The position numbers and the translations under genes are program-made. Positions 39,408 through 48,277 of a stretch of 64,000 bases of DNA are shown piece after piece. The stretch comes from Klebsiella oxytoca (lineage in GTDB: Bacteria > Pseudomonadota > Gammaproteobacteria > Enterobacterales > Enterobacteriaceae), in the NCBI RefSeq assembly GCF_009707385.1, contig NZ_CP046115.1, positions 2,976,001 through 3,040,000 of the forward strand, in the 5' to 3' direction. Positions within the stretch are counted from its first letter, which is position 1. The number at the start of each line of letters is the position of its first letter. A model generated the notes under the pieces. That model was not told the DNA's origin, made no database searches, and saw only the letters and a program-made list of their open reading frames with translations.

Positions 39408-40970
39408 ATGAAAAAATCGCTGGTCGCAGCAGGAGTTATCATCGCGCTGGGCGTCGTCTGGACAGGCGGCGCCTGGTACACAGGGAAGCAGCTGGAAAGC
39501 CGCATTGCCGATATGGTGCAGCAGGCGAATGCTCAGCTGCAAAGCAGCGCGCCGCAGGCTGGCGTGGAGCTGACGTATCAGGACTATCAGCGTGGTCTGT
39601 TTAGCAGCCATTTGCAGCTGGTGGTGAAACCCATCGCCGGTAAAGCGCCCCGCTGGCTTGCCGCCGGACAATCTTTGGTCTTTGATGAAGTTGTCGATCA
39701 CGGCCCTTTCCCGCTGGCGTCGCTGAAATCCTTTAACCTCGCCCCCGCCATGGCGTCCGTCAAAACCATCCTGGTCAATAATGATGCCAGTAAGGCGCTA
39801 TTCGAAATAGCGAAAGGCGAAGCGCCATTTACTATTGATACCCGTATCGCTTATAGCGGCGATAATCAGTCCGCTATTGTGCTCAATCCGCTTGATTACG
39901 CTAAAGGCGATGAGAAAGTAACCTTCAGCGGCGGTCAGTTTCAGCTCAACGCCGATCGCGAGGGGAAAACCCTGAGCCTGACCGGCGAAGCGGGTAGCGG
40001 GCAGGTTAACGCGGTCAACCAGTATAATCAGAAAGTTCAGCTCACCTTTGATAACCTGAAAACCGATGGTTCAACCGAAATGGCCAGCTTCAACGAGCGA
40101 ATCGGCAAACAGGCTATCTCGCTGGAGAAAATGTCGATTGGCGTTGAAGGTAAAGAGCTGGCGCTGTTTGAAGGAATGAAAATCGATGGTAATTCTGCGC
40201 TGACCGCCGACGGTAAAGGCATTAATAGCCAGCTGGACTACACCGTCAACAGCGTGAAACTGCAAAATCAGGATATCGGCAGCGGCCGACTAACGCTGAA
40301 GCTGGATAATATTGATGGCGAAGCCTTCCATCAGTTCAGTCAAAAATACAATGCCGAAGCGCAGGCGCTGATGGCCGATCCGCAGCTGGCGCAAAACCCC
40401 GAGCTCTATCAGCAGGCGCTGACGCAAACCTTCTTCAGCTCGCTGCCAGTGATGCTGAAAGGCAGCCCGTCCCTGACCATCTCGCCGCTGAGCTGGCGCA
40501 ATGCGAAAGGCGAAACCACCTTTAATCTGTCGATTCTGCTGAAAGATCCGTCGCTGACCACTACCCCGCCGCAAACCCTGGCGGATGAGGTCGATCGCAG
40601 CGTCAAATCTCTCGACGGCAAGCTGGTGATCCCGGTTGATATGGCGACGGCGTTTATGACCCAGATCGCCGCGCTTGAAGGCTACCAGCCCGAAGACGCC
40701 GCTAAGCTGGCGGATCAGCAGGTGAAAGGGCTGGCGGCAATGGGGCAAATGTTCCGTATTACCACCATGGAAGAAAACGCCATTACCTCCAGCCTGCAGT
40801 ATGCTGACGGCCAGGTAACGCTGAACGGGCAGAAAATGCCGCTGGACGAGTTTGCCGGTATGTTCGGTTTAGCGCTTCCGGACGTCGCTGAACCCGCAGC
40901 GCCGCAGGAAACTCTGCCGCAAGAAACCACGCCGCAGGAGGTGGTTCCGCCAGCCGCTCCGCAGCAGTAA
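39408..40970 (+). CDS. ydgA: DUF945 family protein YdgA
   Basis: A 520-residue protein with an N-terminal hydrophobic segment (residues ~4-20) that is a signal anchor or signal peptide, followed by a long DUF945 region and a C-terminal Ala-Pro-Gln-rich tail absent from most of the family and probably flexible. E. coli YdgA is 502 residues and is an inner-membrane or periplasmic protein of unknown function. The start ATG follows the manA terminator. Confidence 0.92.
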   Translation: MKKSLVAAGVIIALGVVWTGGAWYTGKQLESRIADMVQQANAQLQSSAPQAGVELTYQDYQRGLFSSHLQLVVKPIAGKAPRWLAAGQSLVFDEVVDHGPFPLASLKSFNLAPAMASVKTILVNNDASKALFEIAKGEAPFTIDTRIAYSGDNQSAIVLNPLDYAKGDEKVTFSGGQFQLNADREGKTLSLTGEAGSGQVNAVNQYNQKVQLTFDNLKTDGSTEMASFNERIGKQAISLEKMSIGVEGKELALFEGMKIDGNSALTADGKGINSQLDYTVNSVKLQNQDIGSGRLTLKLDNIDGEAFHQFSQKYNAEAQALMADPQLAQNPELYQQALTQTFFSSLPVMLKGSPSLTISPLSWRNAKGETTFNLSILLKDPSLTTTPPQTLADEVDRSVKSLDGKLVIPVDMATAFMTQIAALEGYQPEDAAKLADQQVKGLAAMGQMFRITTMEENAITSSLQYADGQVTLNGQKMPLDEFAGMFGLALPDVAEPAAPQETLPQETTPQEVVPPAAPQQ

Positions 40971-40975
40971 ACGAT

Positions 40976-41002
40976 AATAGCCCCTGCCAGGGGGCTATTT
41001 TC
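40976..41002 (+). terminator. Terminator of ydgA overlapping the end of malI
   Basis: AATAGCCCC (40976-40984) pairs with GGGGCTATT (40991-40999), followed by TTTC. The right arm contains the malI stop codon, so it may also act on the convergent transcript. Confidence 0.78.
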
Positions 41003-42023
41003 GGGTAATCAGCCGGGGAGAAATTATCTGGTTTCTCGCCGCGCCCTGGCCCTCTTCCATCCGGCGTAAAATGCAGTCCGCCAGGCTTTGCCCCATCTCC
41101 CGGGCCGGTGTCGTCACCCAGGTCAAAGGCAGATCGTCCAGCGCATCTTCAGGTAATTCAGCAAACGCCGCCAGCGCTACCCGCTGCTCAAAGTAGCTTT
41201 CCACGCCATCTTCCCCGCTCTGCCGCCCGGCGCGCATCAGGCCAAACCAGGCGCCGGTGGCAATCACGCTGTTGTAGCACAGAACGGCGCTAATCGTTGG
41301 GTTTTGCCGCAGCAGAGCGGTCATTGCCTCTGCCGCCTGTTTCTGGCTCGACTCGCACTCCAGCACCCATTCGCTATGGAACGGCAGGCCATATTTCAGC
41401 AAGGTGGCGCAGTAGCCGCCGACCCGTTCAGCGCGCGTGAGGGACGAGCTCTGCCCTCCCAGCCAGGCGATGCGCTGATGGCCGCGGCGGATAAGGTGTT
41501 CGGTGACAATCTGCGCCGCCTGCATATTATCCGGACGGATCAGGTCGACATCGTCGAGATAGCTGGCGCGGGAAGCAAAAACCAGCGGCATTCCGGCCTG
41601 CGCAGCGCGATCGCGCAGCTCTGCTCCCTGGTCGATCGCTCCGGCAATCACCACGCCATCGACCCCTTGCGCAATCAGGGTATCAAAACGCTGGAGCATT
41701 TTTTCACCGCTGTGTCCCCCCTGGGTCAGGAATACCATTCTGCCCTGCGACTCCAGCGCATCGGTCAATCCGGCGGTCATTTCCGCGTAGAATGGCTTCG
41801 ATAAGTCGCTGACAATCAGACCAATGACCCCGCTCTGACCGCCGCGCAGAGACGCCGCCTGGCGGTTACGCACAAAGCCCAGTTGCTCGATTGCGTGATT
41901 GACTCTCTCGCCGGTTGCCGACGAAATGCGCCCTTTGCCGCTCAGCACCAGCGATACCGTGCTGACCGAAACTCCCGCCGCCTGCGCGACATCATTAATG
42001 GTTATTTTTTTCGCGATAGCCAT
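40995..42023 (-). CDS. malI: Maltose regulon repressor MalI
   Basis: A 342-residue LacI-family repressor, the length of E. coli MalI. The HTH is residues ~8-28 (I-N-D-V-A-Q-A-A-G-V-S-V-S-T-V-S). It represses malXY and its own gene. Two operator sequences (42052-42067 and 42131-42146) lie in the divergent promoter region. Its inducer is not known with certainty. Confidence 0.96.
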   Translation of the reverse strand: MAIAKKITINDVAQAAGVSVSTVSLVLSGKGRISSATGERVNHAIEQLGFVRNRQAASLRGGQSGVIGLIVSDLSKPFYAEMTAGLTDALESQGRMVFLTQGGHSGEKMLQRFDTLIAQGVDGVVIAGAIDQGAELRDRAAQAGMPLVFASRASYLDDVDLIRPDNMQAAQIVTEHLIRRGHQRIAWLGGQSSSLTRAERVGGYCATLLKYGLPFHSEWVLECESSQKQAAEAMTALLRQNPTISAVLCYNSVIATGAWFGLMRAGRQSGEDGVESYFEQRVALAAFAELPEDALDDLPLTWVTTPAREMGQSLADCILRRMEEGQGAARNQIISPRLITRK

Positions 42024-42051
42024 AACTGCAGGCCGACTCCCTTTGGCTTTC

Positions 42052-42067
42052 GATAAAACGATTTATC
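42052..42067. promoter_or_regulatory. MalI operator proximal to malI
   Basis: GATAAAACGATTTATC matches the palindromic MalI site with one substitution in the right half. It lies 29 bases upstream of the malI start codon. Confidence 0.85.
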
Positions 42068-42105
42068 AAGGTGCCCTATTTATAAACCTTATTATCGCCC
42101 GAATA

Positions 42106-42121
42106 TGTGATTTTTATCGCA
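42106..42121. promoter_or_regulatory. CRP-cAMP binding site between malI and malX
   Basis: TGTGA-TTTTTA-TCGCA matches the CRP consensus TGTGA-N6-TCACA with one mismatch. It lies between the two MalI operators, where it can activate the divergent promoters. Confidence 0.75.
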
Positions 42122-42130
42122 CTAAAATTT

Positions 42131-42146
42131 GATAAAACGTTTTATC
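42131..42146. promoter_or_regulatory. MalI operator proximal to malX
   Basis: GATAAAACGTTTTATC is a perfect 16-bp palindrome and identical to the known MalI operator. It lies 52 bases upstream of the malX start. Confidence 0.92.
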
Positions 42147-42197
42147 TTTCCGTGGCGTTACATCCTACCGATAACTTAAAGAACCAGGATTCGTGTT

Positions 42198-43790
42198 ATG
42201 ACGGCGAAAACAGCAACCAAAATTACCTTGTGGGAGTTTTTCCAGCAGTTAGGGAAAACCTTCATGTTACCTGTAGCGTTACTCTCCTTTTGTGGGATCA
42301 TGCTGGGAATCGGCAGTTCTCTAAGCAGCCATGATGTCCTTACTCTCCTGCCCTGGCTGGACGTGCCGCTGCTGCAGGCCGTTTTCGTCTGGATGGGCAA
42401 AGTCGGCTCCTTTGCCTTCAGCTTCCTGCCGGTGATGTTTTGTATCGCCATCCCGTTAGGGCTGGCGCGTGAAAATAAAGGCGTCGCCGCGTTTGCCGGT
42501 TTCGTGGGTTACGCGGTAATGAATCTGGCGGTCAATTTCTGGCTGACGGCAAAAGGTATTTTGCCAACCACCGATGCCGCGGTCCTCAAAGCGAATAACA
42601 TTCAGAACGTTATCGGCATTCAATCCATCGACACCGGGATCCTCGGCGCAGTGATCGCCGGGATTGTTGTCTGGATGCTACATGAGCGTTTTCACAATAT
42701 CCGTCTACCTGATGCGCTGGCGTTTTTTGGCGGCACCCGTTTTGTACCGATCATCACGACTGTGGTTCTCGGCCTGGTCGGCCTGGTTATCCCGCTGATA
42801 TGGCCAGTTTTCGCTATGGGTATTAATGCCCTCGGTCATGTCATTAATAGCGCAGGGGATTTCGGACCGATGATTTTCGGCACCGGAGAGCGCCTGCTGC
42901 TGCCTTTCGGCCTGCACCATATTCTGGTTGCGCTGATCCGCTTTACCGAAGCGGGCGGTACCATGGACGTTTGCGGTCATAGCGTCAGCGGCGCGCTGAC
43001 TATTTTCCAGGCCCAGCTTAGCTGCCCGACCACCCACGGCTTCTCTGAAAGCGCGACCCGTTTCCTTTCGCAGGGCAAAATGCCGGCGTTTCTCGGCGGC
43101 CTGCCGGGTGCGGCGCTGGCGATGTATCACTGTGCCCGTCCGGAAAATCGCCATAAAATTAAAGGGCTGTTGATTTCCGGCGTTATCGCCTGCGTGGTCG
43201 GCGGCACCACGGAGCCGCTGGAATTCCTGTTCCTGTTCGTCGCGCCGGTGCTGTACGTTATCCACGCTTTACTGACCGGTCTGGGCTTCACCGTGATGGC
43301 TATCCTCGGGGTGACCATCGGCAACACCGACGGTAACGTTATCGACTTTGTGGTATTCGGTATTCTGCACGGCCTGTCCACCAAGTGGTACATGGTGCCG
43401 GTAGTCGCGGCAATCTGGTTTGCGGTTTACTACGCTATTTTCCGTTTCGCAATTACGCGCTTTAACCTGAAAACCCCGGGACGCGATATTGAAACCAATA
43501 CCGCATTTGAGAAAGCCGTCACCGGCGTTACCGGAAAATCGGGTTATAACGTTCCGGCGATTCTGGCGGCACTCGGCGGTGCGGAAAATATCGTTTCGCT
43601 CGATAACTGCATTACCCGCCTGCGCCTGTCGGTTAACGACATGAGCAAAGTCGATAGCGCCGCGCTGAAAGCCAACCGCGCCATCGGCGTGGTTCAGCTC
43701 AACCAGCACAACCTGCAGGTGGTGATTGGCCCGCAGGTACAGTCGGTGAAAGATGAAATGGCCGTACTGATGAATACCGTTGAGGCATAA
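42198..43790 (+). CDS. malX: PTS IIBC component MalX (maltose/glucose-type)
   Basis: A 530-residue fused PTS permease, the length of E. coli MalX. Domain order is IIC (residues ~15-430, about ten membrane helices with G-G-T-T-E-P-L-E-F near 330-340) followed by IIB (residues ~445-530) with the phosphorylated cysteine in L-D-N-C-I-T-R-L-R-L. It can transport glucose and maltose by facilitated diffusion or phosphorylation; its physiological substrate is unsettled. It is co-transcribed with malY. Confidence 0.96.
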   Translation: MTAKTATKITLWEFFQQLGKTFMLPVALLSFCGIMLGIGSSLSSHDVLTLLPWLDVPLLQAVFVWMGKVGSFAFSFLPVMFCIAIPLGLARENKGVAAFAGFVGYAVMNLAVNFWLTAKGILPTTDAAVLKANNIQNVIGIQSIDTGILGAVIAGIVVWMLHERFHNIRLPDALAFFGGTRFVPIITTVVLGLVGLVIPLIWPVFAMGINALGHVINSAGDFGPMIFGTGERLLLPFGLHHILVALIRFTEAGGTMDVCGHSVSGALTIFQAQLSCPTTHGFSESATRFLSQGKMPAFLGGLPGAALAMYHCARPENRHKIKGLLISGVIACVVGGTTEPLEFLFLFVAPVLYVIHALLTGLGFTVMAILGVTIGNTDGNVIDFVVFGILHGLSTKWYMVPVVAAIWFAVYYAIFRFAITRFNLKTPGRDIETNTAFEKAVTGVTGKSGYNVPAILAALGGAENIVSLDNCITRLRLSVNDMSKVDSAALKANRAIGVVQLNQHNLQVVIGPQVQSVKDEMAVLMNTVEA

Positions 43791-43798
43791 GCTCCGCT

Positions 43799-43819
43799 CC
43801 CCCTCCGTTCTGGAGGGGG
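43799..43819 (+). repeat. Intercistronic hairpin between malX and malY
   Basis: CCCCCTCC/GGAGGGGG forms a perfect 8-bp stem around GTTCT, with no T tract. It may modulate mRNA stability or partial termination within the malXY operon. Confidence 0.55.
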
Positions 43820-43838
43820 CATGATTAAGGAAGTATAG

Positions 43839-45011
43839 ATGTTTAATTTTTCAACGCCGATCGATCGCCATGGCACCTGGTGTACGCAGTGGGATTACGT
43901 TGCCGACCGCTTTGGCGCAGCCGATCTGCTGCCTTTTACAATCTCAGATATGGATTTCGCCACCGCGCCCTGCATTCTGGACGCCGTCAGCCAACGCCTG
44001 ACGCACGGCGTTTTTGGCTATAGCCGCTGGAAAAATGATGAGTTTCTCGGCGCGGTGAGCCACTGGTTCGCCAGCCGTTTTCACAGCCAGATAGACAGAG
44101 AATCCATTGTTTATGGGCCATCGGTTATCTATATGGTAGCGGAGATGATTCGCCAGTGGTCGGCTACGGGTGACGGCATCGTGGTACACACTCCGGCCTA
44201 CGATGCCTTTTTTAAAACCATCGAAGGCAATCAACGGCGCGTCGCTCCGGTTCCACTCACCCTCAACGATAACCAGTGGCGCTGCGATATGGCGCAGCTT
44301 GAACAGGTACTGGCTCACCCGCGCAATACCGTTTTGCTGCTGTGTAGCCCACACAACCCCACCGGCAAGGTGTGGACCCGCGAAGAGCTGGAAACCATGT
44401 CGAAATTGTGTGAGAAGCACGGCGTGAAGGTGATCAGCGACGAGATCCATATGGATATGGTGTGGGACGAGTATCGGCACACGCCGTGGTGTGACGTGGC
44501 CCGCAGCCCGTGGGCGCTCTTTACCTCCGGGTCAAAAAGCTTCAACATTCCGGCGTTTACCGGGGCATATGGGCTTATTGACAACGCCGCCGCACGTGAA
44601 AGCTATTTGCATGCGCTCAAGAGCCGCGACGGCCTCTCTTCCCCTTCGGTACCCGCCCTGGTTGCGCATATTGCTGCCTATCGAGATGGCGCCCCCTGGC
44701 TGGATGCCCTGCGCAAATATCTGCAGGACAATATGCGCTATATCGCTCGCGAGCTAAACCAGGCATTTCCCGAACTCAACTGGCAGCCGCCGCAGGCAAC
44801 TTACCTTGCATGGATTGACCTGCGGCCGCTGGGCGTTGATGACCGCGCCCTGCAAAAAGCGTTAATCGAGGAGCAGAAGGTCGCCATTATGCCCGGCTAT
44901 ACCTACGGCGAAGAAGGGAACGGTTTTATCCGTCTGAACGCCGGTTGTCCGCGCGAGAAGCTGGAAAAGGGTGTACAAGGATTAATTGCCGCCCTGACCT
45001 CGTTGCGCTAA
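43839..45011 (+). CDS. malY: MalY: PLP-dependent cystathionine beta-lyase and MalT antagonist
   Basis: A 390-residue fold-type I PLP enzyme, identical in length to E. coli MalY. Lys233 in S-G-S-K-S-F-N binds the cofactor; N-P-T-G and the S-D-E-I-H motif are present. It has C-S lyase activity and, independently, binds MalT to repress the maltose regulon. AAGGAAG precedes the ATG. Confidence 0.96.
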   Translation: MFNFSTPIDRHGTWCTQWDYVADRFGAADLLPFTISDMDFATAPCILDAVSQRLTHGVFGYSRWKNDEFLGAVSHWFASRFHSQIDRESIVYGPSVIYMVAEMIRQWSATGDGIVVHTPAYDAFFKTIEGNQRRVAPVPLTLNDNQWRCDMAQLEQVLAHPRNTVLLLCSPHNPTGKVWTREELETMSKLCEKHGVKVISDEIHMDMVWDEYRHTPWCDVARSPWALFTSGSKSFNIPAFTGAYGLIDNAAARESYLHALKSRDGLSSPSVPALVAHIAAYRDGAPWLDALRKYLQDNMRYIARELNQAFPELNWQPPQATYLAWIDLRPLGVDDRALQKALIEEQKVAIMPGYTYGEEGNGFIRLNAGCPREKLEKGVQGLIAALTSLR

Positions 45012-45032
45012 AGACGGCGCAAGCCAAGAACC

Positions 45033-45055
45033 CGGTAGCGGCAGGTCCGCTACCG
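45033..45055. terminator. REP-like hairpin downstream of malY
   Basis: CGGTAGCGG (45033-45041) and CCGCTACCG (45047-45055) pair perfectly around CAGGT. The core resembles enterobacterial REP palindromes and recurs at 5792 and 47106. Confidence 0.55.
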
Positions 45056-45172
45056 TTAACATTGATCCCCCTGCGCCCCGAATAGCATCAGACTTAATTA
45101 TCGCCGCATCTCATCTTCGAAAACTTCGCGCCCGAGCTTCCATCCGTTCTCTGAGGATAAATAGACATTATT

Positions 45173-45186
45173 TTGATTATGCTCAA
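45173..45186 (+). promoter_or_regulatory. FNR-like box upstream of ydfZ
   Basis: TTGATTATGCTCAA fits TTGATNNNNATCAA with one mismatch. It lies about 75 bases before the ydfZ start; E. coli ydfZ is known to be induced anaerobically by FNR. Confidence 0.55.
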
Positions 45187-45261
45187 AAAATAATGCCCTA
45201 CAAAGATGTATTTAAAGGCCGTTTTAAATTCCCGTCAAAGCATTAATCTGGAGGACAAAAC

Positions 45262-45465
45262 ATGAAAACCTACGATCGTAACCGCAACGCTATCTCTACC
45301 GGCAGCATGGTTATGGTGGCAGACACCGGCGCGACGGGCGTCATTAAAGCCATCCATGCTGACGGTAAAACGGCAGAACAGACCCGCCGTGCTGATTGTG
45401 TGGAAATAGACGGACAGCAAAGGCTATATTGCCCACTGAACCTTATTCGTCTCGGCTTTAACTAG
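45262..45465 (+). CDS. ydfZ: Selenium-associated small protein YdfZ
   Basis: A 67-residue protein of the same length as E. coli YdfZ and clearly related: (M)-x-T-Y-D-R-N-R-N-A-I at the start, a G-x-V/M-V-M-V and T-G-x-T-G segment, T-A-E-Q-x-R-R in the middle, and P-L-x-L-I-R-L-G at the end. E. coli YdfZ binds selenium in a labile form. Two cysteines, Cys46 and Cys57, are present; there is no in-frame UGA, so selenocysteine is not encoded. A strong GGAGG precedes the ATG. It is followed by its own terminator and then the yedEF selenium-related pair. Confidence 0.9.
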   Translation: MKTYDRNRNAISTGSMVMVADTGATGVIKAIHADGKTAEQTRRADCVEIDGQQRLYCPLNLIRLGFN

Positions 45466-45510
45466 TCTCAACAATATTTACCGACCTCAGACCGCGAATG
45501 AGCGGCTAGT

Positions 45511-45545
45511 GAAAGGCCACCAAAATGTGGCCTTTCGGATTTTGT
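45511..45545 (+). terminator. Terminator of ydfZ
   Basis: A perfect 10-bp stem GAAAGGCCAC/GTGGCCTTTC around CAAAAT, followed by GGATTTTG. The T tract is interrupted but the stem is strong. Confidence 0.75.
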
Positions 45546-45654
45546 TACTCGTTCAATTTGATCCCACCGAGCGTTTTCAGTTTATTAGCGGTGTATTATC
45601 GCGCCCTTCCAACCCGTGACGGGTTAAATACCTTCTGAGTTCAGAGGCATCTTC

Positions 45655-46866
45655 ATGACATGGCAACAGTTCAAACAAACGTGGCTGATTAAATTCTGGT
45701 CCCCCGTTCCCGCCGTTATCGCTGCGGGCATTCTCTCAACCTACTACTTCGGAATCACCGGCACCTTCTGGGCCGTCACCGGCGAGTTTACCCGCTGGGG
45801 AGGGCAACTGCTGCAGCTGGTCGGCGTCCACAGCGAAGAGTGGGGTTATTATAAACTGATTCATCTCGACGGCTCTCCGCTCACCCGCATCGACGGCATG
45901 ATGATTATCGGCATGTTCGGCGGCTGTTTCGCCGCCGCGCTGTGGGCCAATAACGTTAAGCTACGTTTTCCCCGGAGCCGAATCCGCATACTTCAGGCCA
46001 TCACCGGGGGAATTATTGCCGGTTTCGGCGCGCGGCTGGCGATGGGCTGCAATCTGGCGGCGTTCTTCACCGGTATCCCGCAGTTCTCTCTGCATGCCTG
46101 GTTCTTTGCCATCGCTACCGCTATCGGTACATGGTTCGGCGCGCGCTTTACCTTACTGCCTGTCTTCCGAATTCCGGTAAAAATGGAGAAAGTGTCGCAG
46201 GCGTCGCCGCTCACGCAAAAACCTGACCAGGCAAAGCGCCGTTTCCGTCTGGGAATGATCGTCTTTTTCGCAATGATAGCCTGGGGTCTGCTCACCGCGG
46301 CTAACCAGCCAAAGCTTGGCATGGCGCTGCTGTTTGGCGTGGGATTCGGTCTGCTTATCGAACGCGCGCAAATTTGCTTTACCTCTGCCTTTCGCGATAT
46401 GTGGATCACCGGGCGCACCAATATGGCAAAAGCGATAATTTTCGGCATGGCCGTCAGCGCCATTGGGATTTTCAGCTATGTGCAGCTGGGTATGGAGCCG
46501 AAAATTATGTGGGCGGGGCCTAACGCGGTTATTGGCGGACTGCTATTTGGCTTTGGCATCGTACTGGCGGGCGGTTGTGAAACCGGCTGGATGTACCGGG
46601 CGGTAGAAGGTCAGGTGCACTACTGGTGGGTTGGCCTGGGTAACGTTATTGGTTCCACCATCCTTGCGTGGTACTGGGATGACCTTTCTCCTGCCCTCGC
46701 CACCAGCTGGGACAAGATCAACCTGCTGGCAACGTTTGGACCTTTCGGTGGCCTGCTGGTGACCTATCTCCTGCTGCTGCTGGCGCTGGCCCTGGTTATT
46801 GCGTGGGAAAAACGCTTTTTCCGCCGCAAATCTCTCGCCACCACGCCCGTTAAGGAAAGCGCATGA
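45655..46866 (+). CDS. yedE: YedE family membrane protein, putative selenium/sulfur transporter
   Basis: A 403-residue inner-membrane protein with about ten hydrophobic segments, close in length to E. coli YedE (401). It has two YeeE/YedE-type halves, each with a conserved cysteine motif: M-G-C-N-L-A-A-F near residue 125 and A-G-G-C-E-T-G-W near residue 307. YeeE of this family takes up thiosulfate; YedE has been linked to selenium by comparative genomics. The yedF start overlaps its stop by four bases. Confidence 0.92.
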   Translation: MTWQQFKQTWLIKFWSPVPAVIAAGILSTYYFGITGTFWAVTGEFTRWGGQLLQLVGVHSEEWGYYKLIHLDGSPLTRIDGMMIIGMFGGCFAAALWANNVKLRFPRSRIRILQAITGGIIAGFGARLAMGCNLAAFFTGIPQFSLHAWFFAIATAIGTWFGARFTLLPVFRIPVKMEKVSQASPLTQKPDQAKRRFRLGMIVFFAMIAWGLLTAANQPKLGMALLFGVGFGLLIERAQICFTSAFRDMWITGRTNMAKAIIFGMAVSAIGIFSYVQLGMEPKIMWAGPNAVIGGLLFGFGIVLAGGCETGWMYRAVEGQVHYWWVGLGNVIGSTILAWYWDDLSPALATSWDKINLLATFGPFGGLLVTYLLLLLALALVIAWEKRFFRRKSLATTPVKESA

Positions 46867-47096
46867 AAAATCTCGTTCCCGATTATCGCCTCGATATGGT
46901 TGGCGAACCCTGCCCCTATCCGGCCATCGCTACGCTTGAAGCGATGCCTTCACTGAAGAAAGGCGAGATTCTTGAAGTGGTCAGCGACTGTCCGCAGTCG
47001 ATTAACAATATCCCGCTGGATGCCAAAAATCACGGTTACACCGTGCTCGACATTCAGCAGGATGGGCCAACCATCCGCTATTTGATCCAAAAATAG
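46863..47096 (+). CDS. yedF: TusA-family sulfurtransferase-like protein YedF
   Basis: A 77-residue protein, the length of E. coli YedF. The CPxP motif (Cys17, C-P-Y-P) and the fold pattern are those of the TusA/SirA sulfur-carrier family. Translation is coupled to yedE by an ATGA overlap, so it probably receives or hands on sulfur or selenium delivered by that transporter (inference supported by co-occurrence with selenium genes). Confidence 0.93.
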   Translation: MKNLVPDYRLDMVGEPCPYPAIATLEAMPSLKKGEILEVVSDCPQSINNIPLDAKNHGYTVLDIQQDGPTIRYLIQK

Positions 47097-47105
47097 CTAA
47101 GTGAA

Positions 47106-47130
47106 AGCCGGTAGTGATGAGCTACCGGCT
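47106..47130. repeat. Hairpin downstream of yedF, REP-like
   Basis: AGCCGGTAG (47106-47114) and CTACCGGCT (47122-47130) form a perfect 9-bp stem with a seven-base loop. No T tract follows. It may end yedEF transcripts or protect them from degradation. Confidence 0.5.
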
Positions 47131-47193
47131 GCAATAACCGCAACTTCGCGCGAAGAAATCGACCCCAACTGCGGACCGGGACTTTTTTACCGA

Positions 47194-48009
47194 CTACCAG
47201 CCCTTCACCGCATCGCCTTTATACAGTTCTTCTGCCGCAGCGGCGACTTCGTCGCTCTGATAAGCCTTGACCAGATTTTTCACCTTTTCGCTATCCTGGT
47301 TCTCGATACGACTGGCGAAAATATTAACGTAAGGAGAATCTTTGCTTTCAACAAACAGGCCGTTACGCGATGGCGACAGCCCCACCTGGCTTGAGAAAGT
47401 GGTATTGATAATCGCCATGGTTATCTGCTGGTCGTCCAGCGCGCGGGTAAGCTGCGGCGCTTCGATCTCGACGATTTTTAGATGTTTCGGGTTATTGATA
47501 ATATCCAGCGAAGTTGGCAGCAAACCAACGCCATCCTTCAGGGTAATCAGCCCCTGTTTTTGTAACAGCAGCAGCGAGCGGCCAAGGTTAGTCGGATCGT
47601 TCGGAACCGCAACCTGAGCCCCGTCAGGCAGTTGTGCCACCGAGCTAATTTTCTTCGAATAGGCCGCTATCGGATAGACGAATGTCGTGCCAACCTGAAC
47701 CAGCTTGTAGCCACGCTCCTGAATCTGTTTGTCCAGATAAGGTCTGTGCTGGAATGCGTTGGCATCAAGATCGCCGTTGTTCAGCGCCTCGTTGGGCAGA
47801 ACGAAATCATTAAATGTCACCACCTCCACGTCGAGGTTGTACTTCTCCTTGGCCACTTTTTGCGCTACCGCCCACACGTCCTGATCGACACCTGCGCTAA
47901 TACCCACCTTAATGTGATTGGGGTCCTGCTCTCCAGGTTTACACGCCGCCAGCAGCAGTGAGCCCACGACAACCAGCGGTACAGCGAATTTTTTTAACGT
48001 AAATACCAT
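47194..48009 (-). CDS. MetQ/NlpA-family methionine-binding lipoprotein, orphan
   Basis: A 271-residue lipoprotein with a lipobox L-L-A-A-C (Cys23) after a short signal peptide, followed by a NlpA-type substrate-binding domain (V-G-I-S-A-G-V-D-Q-D-V-W, F-N-D-F-V-L-P-N-E-A-L, D-A-N-A-F-Q-H). Such proteins bind D- or L-methionine for the MetNI ABC transporter. There is no permease or ATPase next to it, so it is an NlpA-like orphan that may share MetNI in trans. It converges with yedF. Confidence 0.88.
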   Translation of the reverse strand: MVFTLKKFAVPLVVVGSLLLAACKPGEQDPNHIKVGISAGVDQDVWAVAQKVAKEKYNLDVEVVTFNDFVLPNEALNNGDLDANAFQHRPYLDKQIQERGYKLVQVGTTFVYPIAAYSKKISSVAQLPDGAQVAVPNDPTNLGRSLLLLQKQGLITLKDGVGLLPTSLDIINNPKHLKIVEIEAPQLTRALDDQQITMAIINTTFSSQVGLSPSRNGLFVESKDSPYVNIFASRIENQDSEKVKNLVKAYQSDEVAAAAEELYKGDAVKGW

Positions 48010-48277
48010 TTCCCAGGGTCCTTTTTAAAATAGCCTGCCATTCATCGCAGGAAAATCAGCACCAGAGACTATAGAAAATCACCCGTTCGAAATTAAATAC
48101 TGATTCACTATGATTAATAGCGTTTTGCTATGAGCGTTTTTCGTTCGACCAGCTGAAGGGGAATCCGCCGTCGCATCCCTCATTTCCATTGTATTGTTCG
48201 GTATTTTTATCCTCTTTTAACCATTTATCGTTCTGATGTACAATGACGCGCACTTTAGCTAAAAAATGAGTGCGACC

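Noticed and set aside
45262..45465. Selenocysteine codon in ydfZ
   Set aside because: YdfZ is associated with selenium, but there is no in-frame TGA before the normal stop and no SECIS-like need; selenium would be bound post-translationally.
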